This document shows positions 13,938 through 21,681 of a stretch of DNA of 21,681 nt, piece after piece. A program made the translations under genes and the position numbers. The stretch is from positions 1 to 21,681 of IMG/VR virus record IMGVR_UViG_3300020370_000032, one strand, 5' to 3'. The notes below the pieces were generated by a model that did not search any database, was not told where the DNA came from, and saw only the letters and a list, made by a program, of their open reading frames with translations. The stretch is from a virus. How positions within the stretch are numbered: the stretch's first letter is position 1; every line of letters begins with the position of its first letter.

Positions 13938-16900
13938 ATGGCAATTGCTGCAACCCAGTTTAATATATTTGGATCTGTTACTCAGAAAGAGATATCTGTT
14001 GGATATATTTCGAGTATTAGAGGATATGTTCCTAGCATTTCTTTATGCGAAGCAAATGACCATGAGAAAGAGTATCCAAATACTGCATTCATTCTTAAGA
14101 ATAGGGATAAGATATCCTATATTGGTATAGATGAAGTTAATAAGTTAGTACCAGATGATATAGTACCTTTAGATAATACTGATGTAAGTTGTGGTTCTAT
14201 TGATTTGGATCATAAATGTAGTAGCACTCCTGAAGTATACTTCTATGGTGGTGGTGGAGTAGGTGCTTTTGCTAATCCAGTAGTTGGAACTGATGGTGGA
14301 TTACTTACATTAGATATTACAAATCCTGGTTTTGGGTATCAGTATCCACCTAAAGTAGAAGTAAAGGATGAGTGTGGTATTGCTAAAGGTGCTGTAGTTC
14401 GTGTACAGGTATCAGATGGTGATAATTGTGTAGAGACTTGGAAATATTATAAGGATCAGATGGATGAGTCTGGACCAGATATATGTGCTGATACTAGTAT
14501 ACCTTATGGTAGAGTTTGGGGTGTAAATGGTCAGGATACTGGAGAGTGGGATCCTACAAAGTATACTAAGTATGCAGCAGATCCTTTAATGGATGAGGTT
14601 GATAAGTATCTTGAGAGTCTTAAGAATTTATCAAATCCTTGGTGGACTACGAGGCAGAATTTAAATAAACAAAATATTACTTCGTCTAAGAATGGAGAAG
14701 TAACCACAGTAGGATATGCTGTTAGTGTTACTGAATGGTCAGACTTTTTAAATCTATATGGTATTTCACCAGTACCCCCATCAGATGAACCTGGATCTGC
14801 ACATGGTGGTGAGACTTTTGATTTTGAATGGGATATAGAATTTCCTTGGGGTGGTGAGTATGTCTTTAGAGGTTTGTATGCTGGTGCTGTAGGTTTTGGC
14901 GATTTATATATTGAGGATCAAAAGGTAGCATCTTTAGGTAATAAAGACGGTCTAACAGATCCAATCAAATATGAAGTTGGTATTGCTACAACAAAAAAAG
15001 TAGCTTTTAAACTTCATAATGGAGCAACTACAAAGAAAGCACCAATACAACCAAGTAGAGAACCAATAGTTAGAAAAGCAGGTGGAAAGTTTATCAAGGA
15101 AGGTAAAAATTATTTTTATAAAGTATCTGGAAATGATCTTGTTGATATAGATTTTGATTTTGCTTGGGATAAGAGTCTTGGATTACCTGAAGAAGAAAAG
15201 GAAAAGATAGAGACAAAGAAAACAGTACAGTTTATTACCAGTCATCAATCACCTCGTGATAGTACATTTGAGATAAGCGAATTAGGAATTAGATCTCATA
15301 AGAATGGTGGTAAAAATAAACCTAAAGTTTTTAATACCTTTGCTAAACAAATTGAGATTGGAAAAGAGTATCAAATAACTGTTAAGTGTAATGCATCAGA
15401 TGACTATGGTGTTAAGTTAAGAGTTAATAAGGATGATCAGGGAAGAACTCGTCTTCAAATGGAGGATTATAAGGACTATAACTGGAAAGATTTTGAGGTT
15501 TCTATAACTGATGGTGAGTTCTATGATCTTGTAGATGGAAACACATCAAATAGAACTGCGACTTGTAAATTTAGGATCAAGAAACCTGTAACACCTCCCA
15601 CACCTAAAGAAAGACCTGCTATCAGTAAACTTACCATACAGACTGAGACAGAACCTTTAGTATTTGAAGTTCCTAAGACTGATTTTCAACCAGGAAATGA
15701 TGATGGGAATAAAAAAAATACTATTACTTATAATGGATTAAAAGTACCAGGAGATAAACGTTATACAACTTCTAGAAGACTTGCGTTTGACGACAACTCT
15801 GGAAATGGATTTGATGAGAATGCTACTTTTAATATTGATTATGTTACTGGAGGAACAGCAGAGTTTAATCAAGATTGTAATTCTATTGATGTTCAGGGTA
15901 CTAATGTACAGGTTAGTCTAACATATGTTTGGGCTGATAATCCTAGAAGAAGTGGTAAGGCATTAGAATCAATTAGGATTGGTAATACCACTTGGACACA
16001 AACCAATAGCAGTACGGGTAGAGAAACTCATGTAATAGTTTTAAGTGGTGGTAGTAGTCTTGCAGATACTCTAGGTAAAGGTGGTAAAGATTATCAGCAG
16101 AAAGGTATTATTAGTAAGAAAGGTAATTTTAAGAATGGTAGAAAGTATAGAGTAACATTTGATAGGCAGTCATATACTAAGGTTCCTAGTATTGGTGATA
16201 CAGGTGCTACTCCAGAGACAGAAGACCAGAAGATTGATTTCTTTGATAGAGGTGTAAGGATAGGTAATACATTACAGATTGCTACTCCTCAGAATGCATC
16301 CTTTGCTGCAAGGACTGCATATCAATTGTCTGAAAATGAAAGTAGAATAGTTTATCCTGCAGATACAACAACTACAGAGCAAACAATATTTAATACTCTA
16401 CAATATATTGACAAGGCAGATAGGAGACTATGGAAATCGAAAAATAAGAGAGGACTCTTAGCAAAGTATGGTGTTGCTCCTTTTGATACTGCACTATCAC
16501 TTCCAAACATGCCTTATGCAGGGGATCATACAATTGTGTGGACAAACATTACTTTCCCTGTTAGTACTAACTATGACATACATGTTCATGTTGATGATGA
16601 TGTACGGATACAAATAGGTGATCAGGTTGATTTCTTCCAAGATGGATTTGTGGGTAATAACAATAAAGCAACAGGAGAGGTTACTCATACGTTCTTTATA
16701 AAAGCTGGAACATATACTATTACTGCAACTCATAGTCAAATTCCTGGTGGTAAATGGCCAACAACTAATCCGATGGCATTGGCAATTGATGTAAAAGCAA
16801 GTGTGGCATATAGAACGGTTGCAGATCCTAAGAGTTGGAATGAGAATCCAATGGCTGTTGCATTGTCGATTAAAGCACCAACCCCACCACCACCAGCAGC

Positions 16901-19900
16901 GATAGTTCCACCAATATTATCAGAGGGTGAATGTCCAGAGAGTCCTATTTGGCATACTCGTATGAAACCAGAGGGAACTCCTTGGTATCCAGTTAAGTTT
17001 GGATATTGGGATAAGTGGACAAATAAGTATGCAATATCTCCAATTCCTCCTCTTAATAGTCCTGGTACAGATGGTACAGGTAACTCAGATGGATGGGAAC
17101 AGACTTGGATTATAGATGCACCCTATGAAGGAGATTATACCTTTAAGGGTACAGTAGATAACTTTGGAAAGATTTTTGTTAATGGTAATATGGTTGCTGA
17201 AAGAAATGATGATCCTAATCTTTCCTTCAGAGATGAGGAATATAAAAGATCAAGTTTAGATGTTGTAGTAAAACCAAAAAACAGAGATGAACCATGGCCT
17301 CAAGAGACTAAATTCTATATGGCAGAAGGTAAGAACACTCTTACTGCTAAAGTTCAAAACTTTAAAAATTATGAGACTAAAAAGAAATACTTTAGTGAAA
17401 AGATTTTTAGCACTAAGGATTGGCAATCAGCAGCACCAATAAAGACTAATAAGAATAATAAACCTGCTGGTATAATGTTTACTAAGACAGGTAGTAAATA
17501 TTATCTTACTGCTTATGGTAATGATAGAATTGATGCTGATCTTGGATTTACTTGGGATGTTTTAGAGGGTGCTGCTCCACCTACAACACCTAAGAGTAAA
17601 ACAGTACAGTTCCTTACTAGTCATAGATCACCTCGTGATAGTACGATTGATATTAAAGCATTGACAATAAAATCTCATAAGAATGGTGGTAAAAATGTTC
17701 CTCATGTAACTAATAATTTTACTAGAGAAGTTGAATATGATAAAGAGTATCAAGTAACCGTTAAGTGTAATGCATCAGATGACTATGGTGTTAAATTGAG
17801 GGTTATTAAAGATGCACAAGGAAGAGAACTTCTTCAGATGGAGGACTATAAAGATTATAACTGGAAAGATTGTGAACTTACTGTAACTGGTGGTAGATTT
17901 TATGATCTTGTAAATGGAAATACATCAAATAGAACTGCTACTTGTAAATTTAAAGTAGATTCTCCTGCTGCTAAGCTTAATTTCTCTCCACCTTCTGTAA
18001 CTAAGATTACTGTACAAACAGAAACAAATCCTTTAGTCTTTGATGTACCTAAAACTGATGCTCAACCACCAAATACTGGTGGGAATACTAGTAACACTAT
18101 TAGTTACACTGGATTGAAGAGACCAGGAGATAAACGTTACACAAGTTCTAGAAGACTTGCTTTCGATGATAATTCTGATAATGGATTTGATGAGAATGCT
18201 ACTTTTAATATTGATTCTGTTACTGGAGGAACAGCAGAGTTTAATTCAAGTGGTGATTCTATTGATGTTCAGGGCACTAATGTACAAGTTAGTTTAACTT
18301 ATGTTTGGGCTGATTCACCTAGCAGAAGTGGTAAGGCATTACAGAAGATTCAAATTGGTAATACTACTTGGACACAAACCAATAGCAGTACGGGTAGAGA
18401 AACTCATATAATAACTTTAAGTGGTGGTTCTAATCCTGCAGATAATTTAGGTGAGGGTGGAGAGCAATGGAAAGTAAGTGGTACTATTAAGAAGACAGGA
18501 ACCTTTAAAGCAGGTAAAACTTATGAAGTTACTTTTGTAAAAGGATATGGTCGCAGACCAGATGGTAGTGCAATTATTAACATACCAAATCCTACTATTC
18601 TTGAGTCTGGGTGGAAAACACAAGCAGAGAAATCAATTAAACCTAATCCTAAGATGGCATTTAAGAATCCTTGGGACTATTTACAAGCAACTTCTGTTTA
18701 TCAAATGTCTTCTGCTACTGCTGAACAAGAACTTCTTGCAGACACTACAAGAAATGGTGTAACCTATAAAGGACCAGCATTATTTAATTATAGAAGTAAG
18801 ATATATGGTTCATTCATGAATGAAAATGGAATTTCTCCTGACTATCCAAAAATTGGTGGTGCTGAGTTAGTTGATTACACTTGGAGTAATGTTCATTTTC
18901 CAGTAACAGGTGAATATGAATTTACATTCCAGAATGATCATTCAGCAACTCTTTTTCTTGATGGTCAACAAATAGGAACTAATACATTTAGAGGAACTGA
19001 TAAGACTCGTCAAGATATTGGTGCTGGTAGGCATAGTATTGATATGACAGGTGAAGGTACTCCTAAAAAGATAACAGTTAATAAAGGTAAGCATACTCTT
19101 ACAGTAAAACCAACTGTATATACAGCAGAAACTGGAGGTCCAATAGGATTTATAGATGCTCTCTTCCGTAAACCATCTGAAGATTATTACAGAGGTTCAT
19201 CAGCATTTGATGCTAATCCAAGTACCTTTGCTATAGGAATAGCAAGATTGGTTGAGGATGTACCAGAACCAGGAACACCTCAATCTTCAGCAGCATCAGG
19301 AAAATCATGGTATCAAAATCCAATAGGACTTTGTGGTATAATTATTCCTCCACCATGTAAGCAAATAAAATGTGGTAAGGGTAGAATTAAAGATCCGTTA
19401 GTTGAAGATCCTGGAACTGGTTTTGATACACCCCCACCTCCTACAACAAGACCAGAAGTTGTTGTTGATCCTGGAGATGATAGACCAGTTGAATATAATG
19501 CTCTAATTGTACCTGTTAGGGTTGTTATAGATGATCCTGGTATCAACTATAAGGAACCAGATCTTCCAGGTGGAGATCCTGGTGACACTCCAGTGGTTGA
19601 TGATCCTCCTGGCAGTGGTATTGCATTGACTGCTACATACACACCTCATGGTGGTATTAGTAAGATTGATATTCTTGATCCAGGAACAGGACTTACAAGT
19701 ACTCCTAGAATTATTATACCATCTGATACTGGTGTTAATTTCCGTGGTCATTTTATATTAGATGTTGTTCGTGATCCAATTGACGCACCTGATCCTGATA
19801 AATTATTACAGGTAACAGACCTAGTTGGATTAAAACAAACTGGATATATACAAGGTCGAGCATACTATGGTTCTGTATACTATGAGAATGGTATTCCTTA

Positions 19901-20072
19901 TGCAGGAATAACTGCGAGTGCTGGTAAAGCAATTCAAGTTTATGCTACTCTACAAGAGAGTATTGATGGTGTGAGAACTACACCTCCATCAGCAATTCAG
20001 AGACAGGGTACTGATATTTCTAGCAATGATCCTAGACTTAACATACCAGGAACTCCTGATAACCTTACCTAA
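13938..20072 (+). CDS. Giant multidomain virion protein with PA14-like modules (adhesin-like)
   Basis: This 2044-aa protein is a mosaic of beta modules. Residues 1-230 include a strand repeat (ITNPGFGYQYPPKVEV, 127-142). Four PA14-like modules follow, each with a 'YGISP'-type start and a 'Y-F-x-x-x-x-D-x-x-x-x-x-I' core: about 265-360, 832-955, 1005-1142 and 1616-1770. PA14 modules often bind carbohydrate. A 314-residue domain (428-741) is repeated at 1221-1533 at high identity, so the middle consists of two long units of nearly 790 residues. Motifs of the type NPMAVALSI and NPMALAIDV recur between modules. The C-terminal 230 residues carry Pro/Asp/Gly-rich 'DPGTG' repeats (about 1823, 1865, 1912) and no cysteine-rich or enzyme motif. 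No signal peptide or membrane segment is seen. The place between hub and spike genes suggests a tail or baseplate protein that contacts the host surface. The start follows a late promoter; the ribosome site is weak. Confidence 0.72.
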   Translation: MAIAATQFNIFGSVTQKEISVGYISSIRGYVPSISLCEANDHEKEYPNTAFILKNRDKISYIGIDEVNKLVPDDIVPLDNTDVSCGSIDLDHKCSSTPEVYFYGGGGVGAFANPVVGTDGGLLTLDITNPGFGYQYPPKVEVKDECGIAKGAVVRVQVSDGDNCVETWKYYKDQMDESGPDICADTSIPYGRVWGVNGQDTGEWDPTKYTKYAADPLMDEVDKYLESLKNLSNPWWTTRQNLNKQNITSSKNGEVTTVGYAVSVTEWSDFLNLYGISPVPPSDEPGSAHGGETFDFEWDIEFPWGGEYVFRGLYAGAVGFGDLYIEDQKVASLGNKDGLTDPIKYEVGIATTKKVAFKLHNGATTKKAPIQPSREPIVRKAGGKFIKEGKNYFYKVSGNDLVDIDFDFAWDKSLGLPEEEKEKIETKKTVQFITSHQSPRDSTFEISELGIRSHKNGGKNKPKVFNTFAKQIEIGKEYQITVKCNASDDYGVKLRVNKDDQGRTRLQMEDYKDYNWKDFEVSITDGEFYDLVDGNTSNRTATCKFRIKKPVTPPTPKERPAISKLTIQTETEPLVFEVPKTDFQPGNDDGNKKNTITYNGLKVPGDKRYTTSRRLAFDDNSGNGFDENATFNIDYVTGGTAEFNQDCNSIDVQGTNVQVSLTYVWADNPRRSGKALESIRIGNTTWTQTNSSTGRETHVIVLSGGSSLADTLGKGGKDYQQKGIISKKGNFKNGRKYRVTFDRQSYTKVPSIGDTGATPETEDQKIDFFDRGVRIGNTLQIATPQNASFAARTAYQLSENESRIVYPADTTTTEQTIFNTLQYIDKADRRLWKSKNKRGLLAKYGVAPFDTALSLPNMPYAGDHTIVWTNITFPVSTNYDIHVHVDDDVRIQIGDQVDFFQDGFVGNNNKATGEVTHTFFIKAGTYTITATHSQIPGGKWPTTNPMALAIDVKASVAYRTVADPKSWNENPMAVALSIKAPTPPPPAAIVPPILSEGECPESPIWHTRMKPEGTPWYPVKFGYWDKWTNKYAISPIPPLNSPGTDGTGNSDGWEQTWIIDAPYEGDYTFKGTVDNFGKIFVNGNMVAERNDDPNLSFRDEEYKRSSLDVVVKPKNRDEPWPQETKFYMAEGKNTLTAKVQNFKNYETKKKYFSEKIFSTKDWQSAAPIKTNKNNKPAGIMFTKTGSKYYLTAYGNDRIDADLGFTWDVLEGAAPPTTPKSKTVQFLTSHRSPRDSTIDIKALTIKSHKNGGKNVPHVTNNFTREVEYDKEYQVTVKCNASDDYGVKLRVIKDAQGRELLQMEDYKDYNWKDCELTVTGGRFYDLVNGNTSNRTATCKFKVDSPAAKLNFSPPSVTKITVQTETNPLVFDVPKTDAQPPNTGGNTSNTISYTGLKRPGDKRYTSSRRLAFDDNSDNGFDENATFNIDSVTGGTAEFNSSGDSIDVQGTNVQVSLTYVWADSPSRSGKALQKIQIGNTTWTQTNSSTGRETHIITLSGGSNPADNLGEGGEQWKVSGTIKKTGTFKAGKTYEVTFVKGYGRRPDGSAIINIPNPTILESGWKTQAEKSIKPNPKMAFKNPWDYLQATSVYQMSSATAEQELLADTTRNGVTYKGPALFNYRSKIYGSFMNENGISPDYPKIGGAELVDYTWSNVHFPVTGEYEFTFQNDHSATLFLDGQQIGTNTFRGTDKTRQDIGAGRHSIDMTGEGTPKKITVNKGKHTLTVKPTVYTAETGGPIGFIDALFRKPSEDYYRGSSAFDANPSTFAIGIARLVEDVPEPGTPQSSAASGKSWYQNPIGLCGIIIPPPCKQIKCGKGRIKDPLVEDPGTGFDTPPPPTTRPEVVVDPGDDRPVEYNALIVPVRVVIDDPGINYKEPDLPGGDPGDTPVVDDPPGSGIALTATYTPHGGISKIDILDPGTGLTSTPRIIIPSDTGVNFRGHFILDVVRDPIDAPDPDKLLQVTDLVGLKQTGYIQGRAYYGSVYYENGIPYAGITASAGKAIQVYATLQESIDGVRTTPPSAIQRQGTDISSNDPRLNIPGTPDNLT
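15219..16160 (+). repeat. Intragenic direct repeat, copy 1
   Basis: This 942-bp segment of the giant gene (residues 428-741, from KTVQF to YRVTF) recurs at 17598-18536. Shared protein blocks include SPRDST, SHKNGGKN, CNASDDYGVKLRV, MEDYKDYNWKD, GNTSNRTATCKF, SRRLAFDDNS, IDVQGTNVQVSLTYVWAD and IGNTTWTQTNSSTGRETH. By eye about 70% of residues agree, and several stretches are nearly identical at base level, most clearly over WTQTNSSTGRETH. Confidence 0.9.
17598..18536 (+). repeat. Intragenic direct repeat, copy 2
   Basis: This 939-bp segment (residues 1221-1533, from KTVQF to YEVTF) is the second copy, 2379 bp downstream of the first. Both copies are followed by a similar linker (TAYQLSENES versus TSVYQMSSATA) and a PA14-like module, and both are preceded by one, so the duplicated unit is larger than the well-conserved core given here. 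Confidence 0.9.
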
Positions 20073-20080
20073 TAATATAA

Positions 20081-20779
20081 ATGTCTGCACCTACCTCATA
20101 TAATAGACAAAATTCTAGGACACCTTCCAAGAATAGTAGATTAAAATCTAGTTTAAAGGATTTTAAGAAGAGTAAATATGATACTGCCAAGATCAATTAT
20201 ACTGCTGTTGGGTGGGGTAATGATCATGGTTCTGTTACTATGGGTCAGATTCATAAAGATTCTGATGTAACTGCAGCAGTAATGCTTAATACTAGGGATG
20301 GATTGCATCAATTCTCTTTAGATAATGATGGTGTAAGAAGAGGTTCTACAACTTCTACAAGCACTGGTTCATTTCAAGTTAAGTGTGGTAAGTATCCTTG
20401 GATTGAGAAAGCAGTAGATAAAGAAGCACTTGATAGTTGCTTTATTGAGGCAGAGCATGGTAATATTGTTATTAAGGCAAGTAATGGCAAGATCAGACTT
20501 GAAGCAACTGACATTGAGATGGTTGCTAAAGGTGAAACAACTGATCGAGGTAATATTAAGATGACTGCTAGTGAAAACATTATAATGGAGTCGAAAAAGA
20601 CTCTTATAAATGCCAAAAACTTTTACAAAATGAGCACACCACAAACTATGGAAATTATTGCTAACGGAGTTCTAAAATTGTATGGAAAAACAATTAGAGG
20701 TGTTACTGATGCCGTGGACATTAAAGATTCTAAGGTAGGTGGTAGAAATTTCCAACAAAGAGTTAAGGAGGGTGCATAA
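20081..20779 (+). CDS. Beta-helix spike-like protein (gp5 C-terminal / VgrG type)
   Basis: This 232-aa protein has a basic, Ser-rich N terminus (residues 1-34), then a short globular part (VGWGNDHGSVTMGQ, then DVTAAVMLNTRDGLHQFSLD). From about residue 125 it has strand repeats of the intertwined beta-helix type: IEAEHGNIVIKASNGKIRLE, ATDIEMVAKG, GNIKMTASENIIMESKKTLI, MEIIANGVLKLYGKTIRG. Repeats with 'G-x-I-x-L-x-A' and 'I-x-I-x-A-x-G' spacing are typical for gp5 C-terminal needles and VgrG spikes. The OB-fold partner is the gp5-like protein 6 kb upstream. No PAAR tip protein is seen next to it. The start has no Shine-Dalgarno sequence and follows the giant gene by eight bases. The fold call is moderate; it could also be another baseplate beta-helix. 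Confidence 0.6.
   Translation: MSAPTSYNRQNSRTPSKNSRLKSSLKDFKKSKYDTAKINYTAVGWGNDHGSVTMGQIHKDSDVTAAVMLNTRDGLHQFSLDNDGVRRGSTTSTSTGSFQVKCGKYPWIEKAVDKEALDSCFIEAEHGNIVIKASNGKIRLEATDIEMVAKGETTDRGNIKMTASENIIMESKKTLINAKNFYKMSTPQTMEIIANGVLKLYGKTIRGVTDAVDIKDSKVGGRNFQQRVKEGA
20766..20771 (+). promoter_or_regulatory. Strong ribosome binding site of the last structural gene
   Basis: AGGAGG lies 10 bases before the ATG at 20782, inside the last codons of the spike-like gene. Most other genes of this block have weak or no Shine-Dalgarno sequences, so this gene is probably translated at a higher rate. Confidence 0.75.
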
Positions 20780-20781
20780 CA

Positions 20782-21564
20782 ATGTCTTATAACGTAGATG
20801 ATTTAAATGTAGGTGGACAATTAAAGGTCGGTACTGGTGTTAACGGTGCTGTTCAAGAAGGTCCAGAAAAAATCAATGGATCTGCTTTTGTAGAAGGTCC
20901 TATGGTAGTTGGATCACCTGATGACTTTGATGATATACAGGGAACCTTAATGGTTGGTCAGATCGCTAATGAAGATCCTAATATGCCAGAGGATACTTCT
21001 CCTTATAAATCAGTTCTTGGACTTTCTGGTGCTCAACCACAGGCAATATATTCAAAGGGAAATCTGTATGTTCAGGGAGATATATTTGTTACTGGATCTG
21101 TTGATTGTTTTTCAAGTGGTAGATTAGAAGCAAGACATAAGGTGGCAGATAGATCACCTAAACTATTTGATATGCCACATCCTTCTACAGAGGGATATAG
21201 ACTTGCTCATGCATGTATAGAAGGACCAGAGGTTGGTGTTTATTATAGAGGAAGACTCCGTAATAAGACTGAGATTGATTTGCCTTCTTATTGGAAAGAT
21301 TTAGTTCATGCTGAGAGTATTTCTGTACAGTTGCAACCAATTGGAGCTCCGCAGGATATTATTATAAAGAGATGGGATGATAGTAAGATATATTTACAGG
21401 CAAGAGGACCAATTCCAATCGATTGTTTCTATCATGTGTATGCAGAAAGAAAGGATGTAAATGCATTGGTGGTTGAGTACCAAGGAGAAACCCATGAGGA
21501 CAGACCTGACAGAGAAGGTAACGATCCTAAGTATGCTGGAGTGATCAATACGAGGACTAAGTAA
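20782..21564 (+). CDS. Virion structural protein, tail-fibre-like
   Basis: This 260-aa protein has a beta-rich N-terminal half with short repeats (GGQLKVGTGV, GSAFVEGPMVVGS, GTLMVGQ, GNLYVQGDIFVTGSVDC), like the shafts of fibre proteins. A C-terminal domain follows from about residue 135: GYRLAHACIEGPEVGVYYRG, KTEIDLPSYWKDLVHAESIS, VQLQPIG, IPIDCFYHVYAERKD, LVVEYQGE. As far as I recall, the 'HACIEGPE-G-Y-RGR' domain occurs in many marine T4-like structural or fibre proteins; its exact role is not known to me. The tail ends in a charged DEDRP-like segment. It is the last gene of the rightward block, three bases after the spike-like gene and with its own strong ribosome site. Confidence 0.65.
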   Translation: MSYNVDDLNVGGQLKVGTGVNGAVQEGPEKINGSAFVEGPMVVGSPDDFDDIQGTLMVGQIANEDPNMPEDTSPYKSVLGLSGAQPQAIYSKGNLYVQGDIFVTGSVDCFSSGRLEARHKVADRSPKLFDMPHPSTEGYRLAHACIEGPEVGVYYRGRLRNKTEIDLPSYWKDLVHAESISVQLQPIGAPQDIIIKRWDDSKIYLQARGPIPIDCFYHVYAERKDVNALVVEYQGETHEDRPDREGNDPKYAGVINTRTK

Positions 21565-21569
21565 GGAGG

Positions 21570-21589
21570 GGGTTGACAAGGGTTGACAG
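21570..21589 (+). repeat. Tandem 10-bp repeat carrying two TTGACA boxes
   Basis: GGGTTGACAA is followed directly by GGGTTGACAG. Each copy holds a perfect -35 hexamer (21573-21578 and 21583-21588). Only the first is at a proper distance from the -10 box. Confidence 0.75.
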
Positions 21590-21601
21590 AGGTGGTATAT
21601 T
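21573..21601 (+). promoter_or_regulatory. Sigma70-type promoter after the late block
   Basis: TTGACA (21573-21578), a 17-base spacer and TATATT (21596-21601) make a near-consensus host-type promoter, expected to start near 21608. Host sigma70-like promoters drive early genes in T4-like phages, so the next unit beyond the window is probably early or middle. A second TTGACA ten bases on could serve shifted -10 options in the AT run 21596-21607. Confidence 0.65.
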
Positions 21602-21681
21602 ATATTTGTTGAATCGACGGGTTCAACGGGGAGTGACTGAATAAACTTTCTGGCATATAGCTGGTTAAGGTGACGAGACAC
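21602..21681 (+). other. Untranslated leader, 5' hairpin, no gene seen
   Basis: Bases 21608-21613 and 21622-21627 pair perfectly (GTTGAA with TTCAAC, 8-base loop), so a transcript from the sigma70-type promoter would begin with a hairpin. No rightward reading frame with a start codon is seen to the window end. There is no clear terminator for the preceding block. A structured RNA leader or small RNA is possible but cannot be judged from 80 bases. Confidence 0.4.

Noticed and set aside
21640-21681. tRNA-like 5' half at the window end (TAGCTGGTTAAGG resembles a D-arm)
   Set aside because: No D-stem of three or more proper pairs can be drawn and the rest is outside the window.

Overview
The window is a piece of a lytic, AT-rich T4-like myovirus, most likely a marine cyanophage of Prochlorococcus or Synechococcus. 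It holds recognisable T4 genes (32, 53, 48, 4, 54, 26, plus 27-like and 5-like hub genes), T4-type late promoter octamers (TATAAATA and NATAAATA) at gene borders, almost no intergenic DNA, and very large virion proteins of the kind found in cyanomyoviruses. A related marine host such as Pelagibacter cannot be excluded. All functions below are assigned by reading motifs and comparing with remembered T4 proteins; no search was run.

Layout. (1) 1-786 (+): the 3' part of gene 32, the single-stranded DNA-binding protein of replication and recombination, followed by a strong intrinsic terminator at 817-852. (2) 787-3618 (-): a late operon read leftward from a TATAAATA box at 3642-3649. It encodes gp4 (head completion), an unrecognised 127-aa protein, gp48 (tail tube cap) and gp53 (baseplate wedge), and runs head-on into gene 32 with the two stop codons touching. 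(3) 3651-21564 (+): a long baseplate and tail block. In order it holds a gp54-like tube initiator, gp26, a short frame that may be reached by -1 ribosomal frameshifting, two large helical tape-measure-like proteins, a gp27-like hub protein, a small His-rich acidic protein, a gp5-like OB-fold hub protein without a lysozyme domain, a 2044-aa multidomain adhesin-like protein, a beta-helix spike-like protein and a tail-fibre-like protein. (4) 21565-21681: non-coding as far as the window shows, with a good sigma70-type promoter that probably opens the next (early or middle) transcription unit.

How the genes work together. Nearly everything after position 787 builds the contractile tail. The hub proteins (27-like, 5-like, spike) form the centre of the baseplate. 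gp26 and the short frame behind it sit where tail assembly chaperones usually sit, directly before tape-measure candidates. gp48 and gp54 start and cap the tail tube, gp53 belongs to the wedges, and the two last large structural genes probably decorate the tail or fibres. Genes are coupled by ATGA, TAATG and similar overlaps.

The most interesting signal is a textbook T TTT TTC slippery heptamer at 5159-5165 in the last codons of gene 26. It lies in the only 22-nt stretch between flanking stops where both frames are open, with a Shine-Dalgarno-like GAGGGA just upstream. A -1 slip there joins gp26 to the short downstream frame, as in the lambda G/GT tail chaperone arrangement. Other points of note are a large tandem duplication inside the 2044-aa protein, a shared amphipathic motif in the two tape-measure-like proteins, a gp32 without zinc-binding cysteines, a terminator hidden inside the antisense coding sequence of gene 53, and late promoters that reuse the stop codon of the preceding gene.
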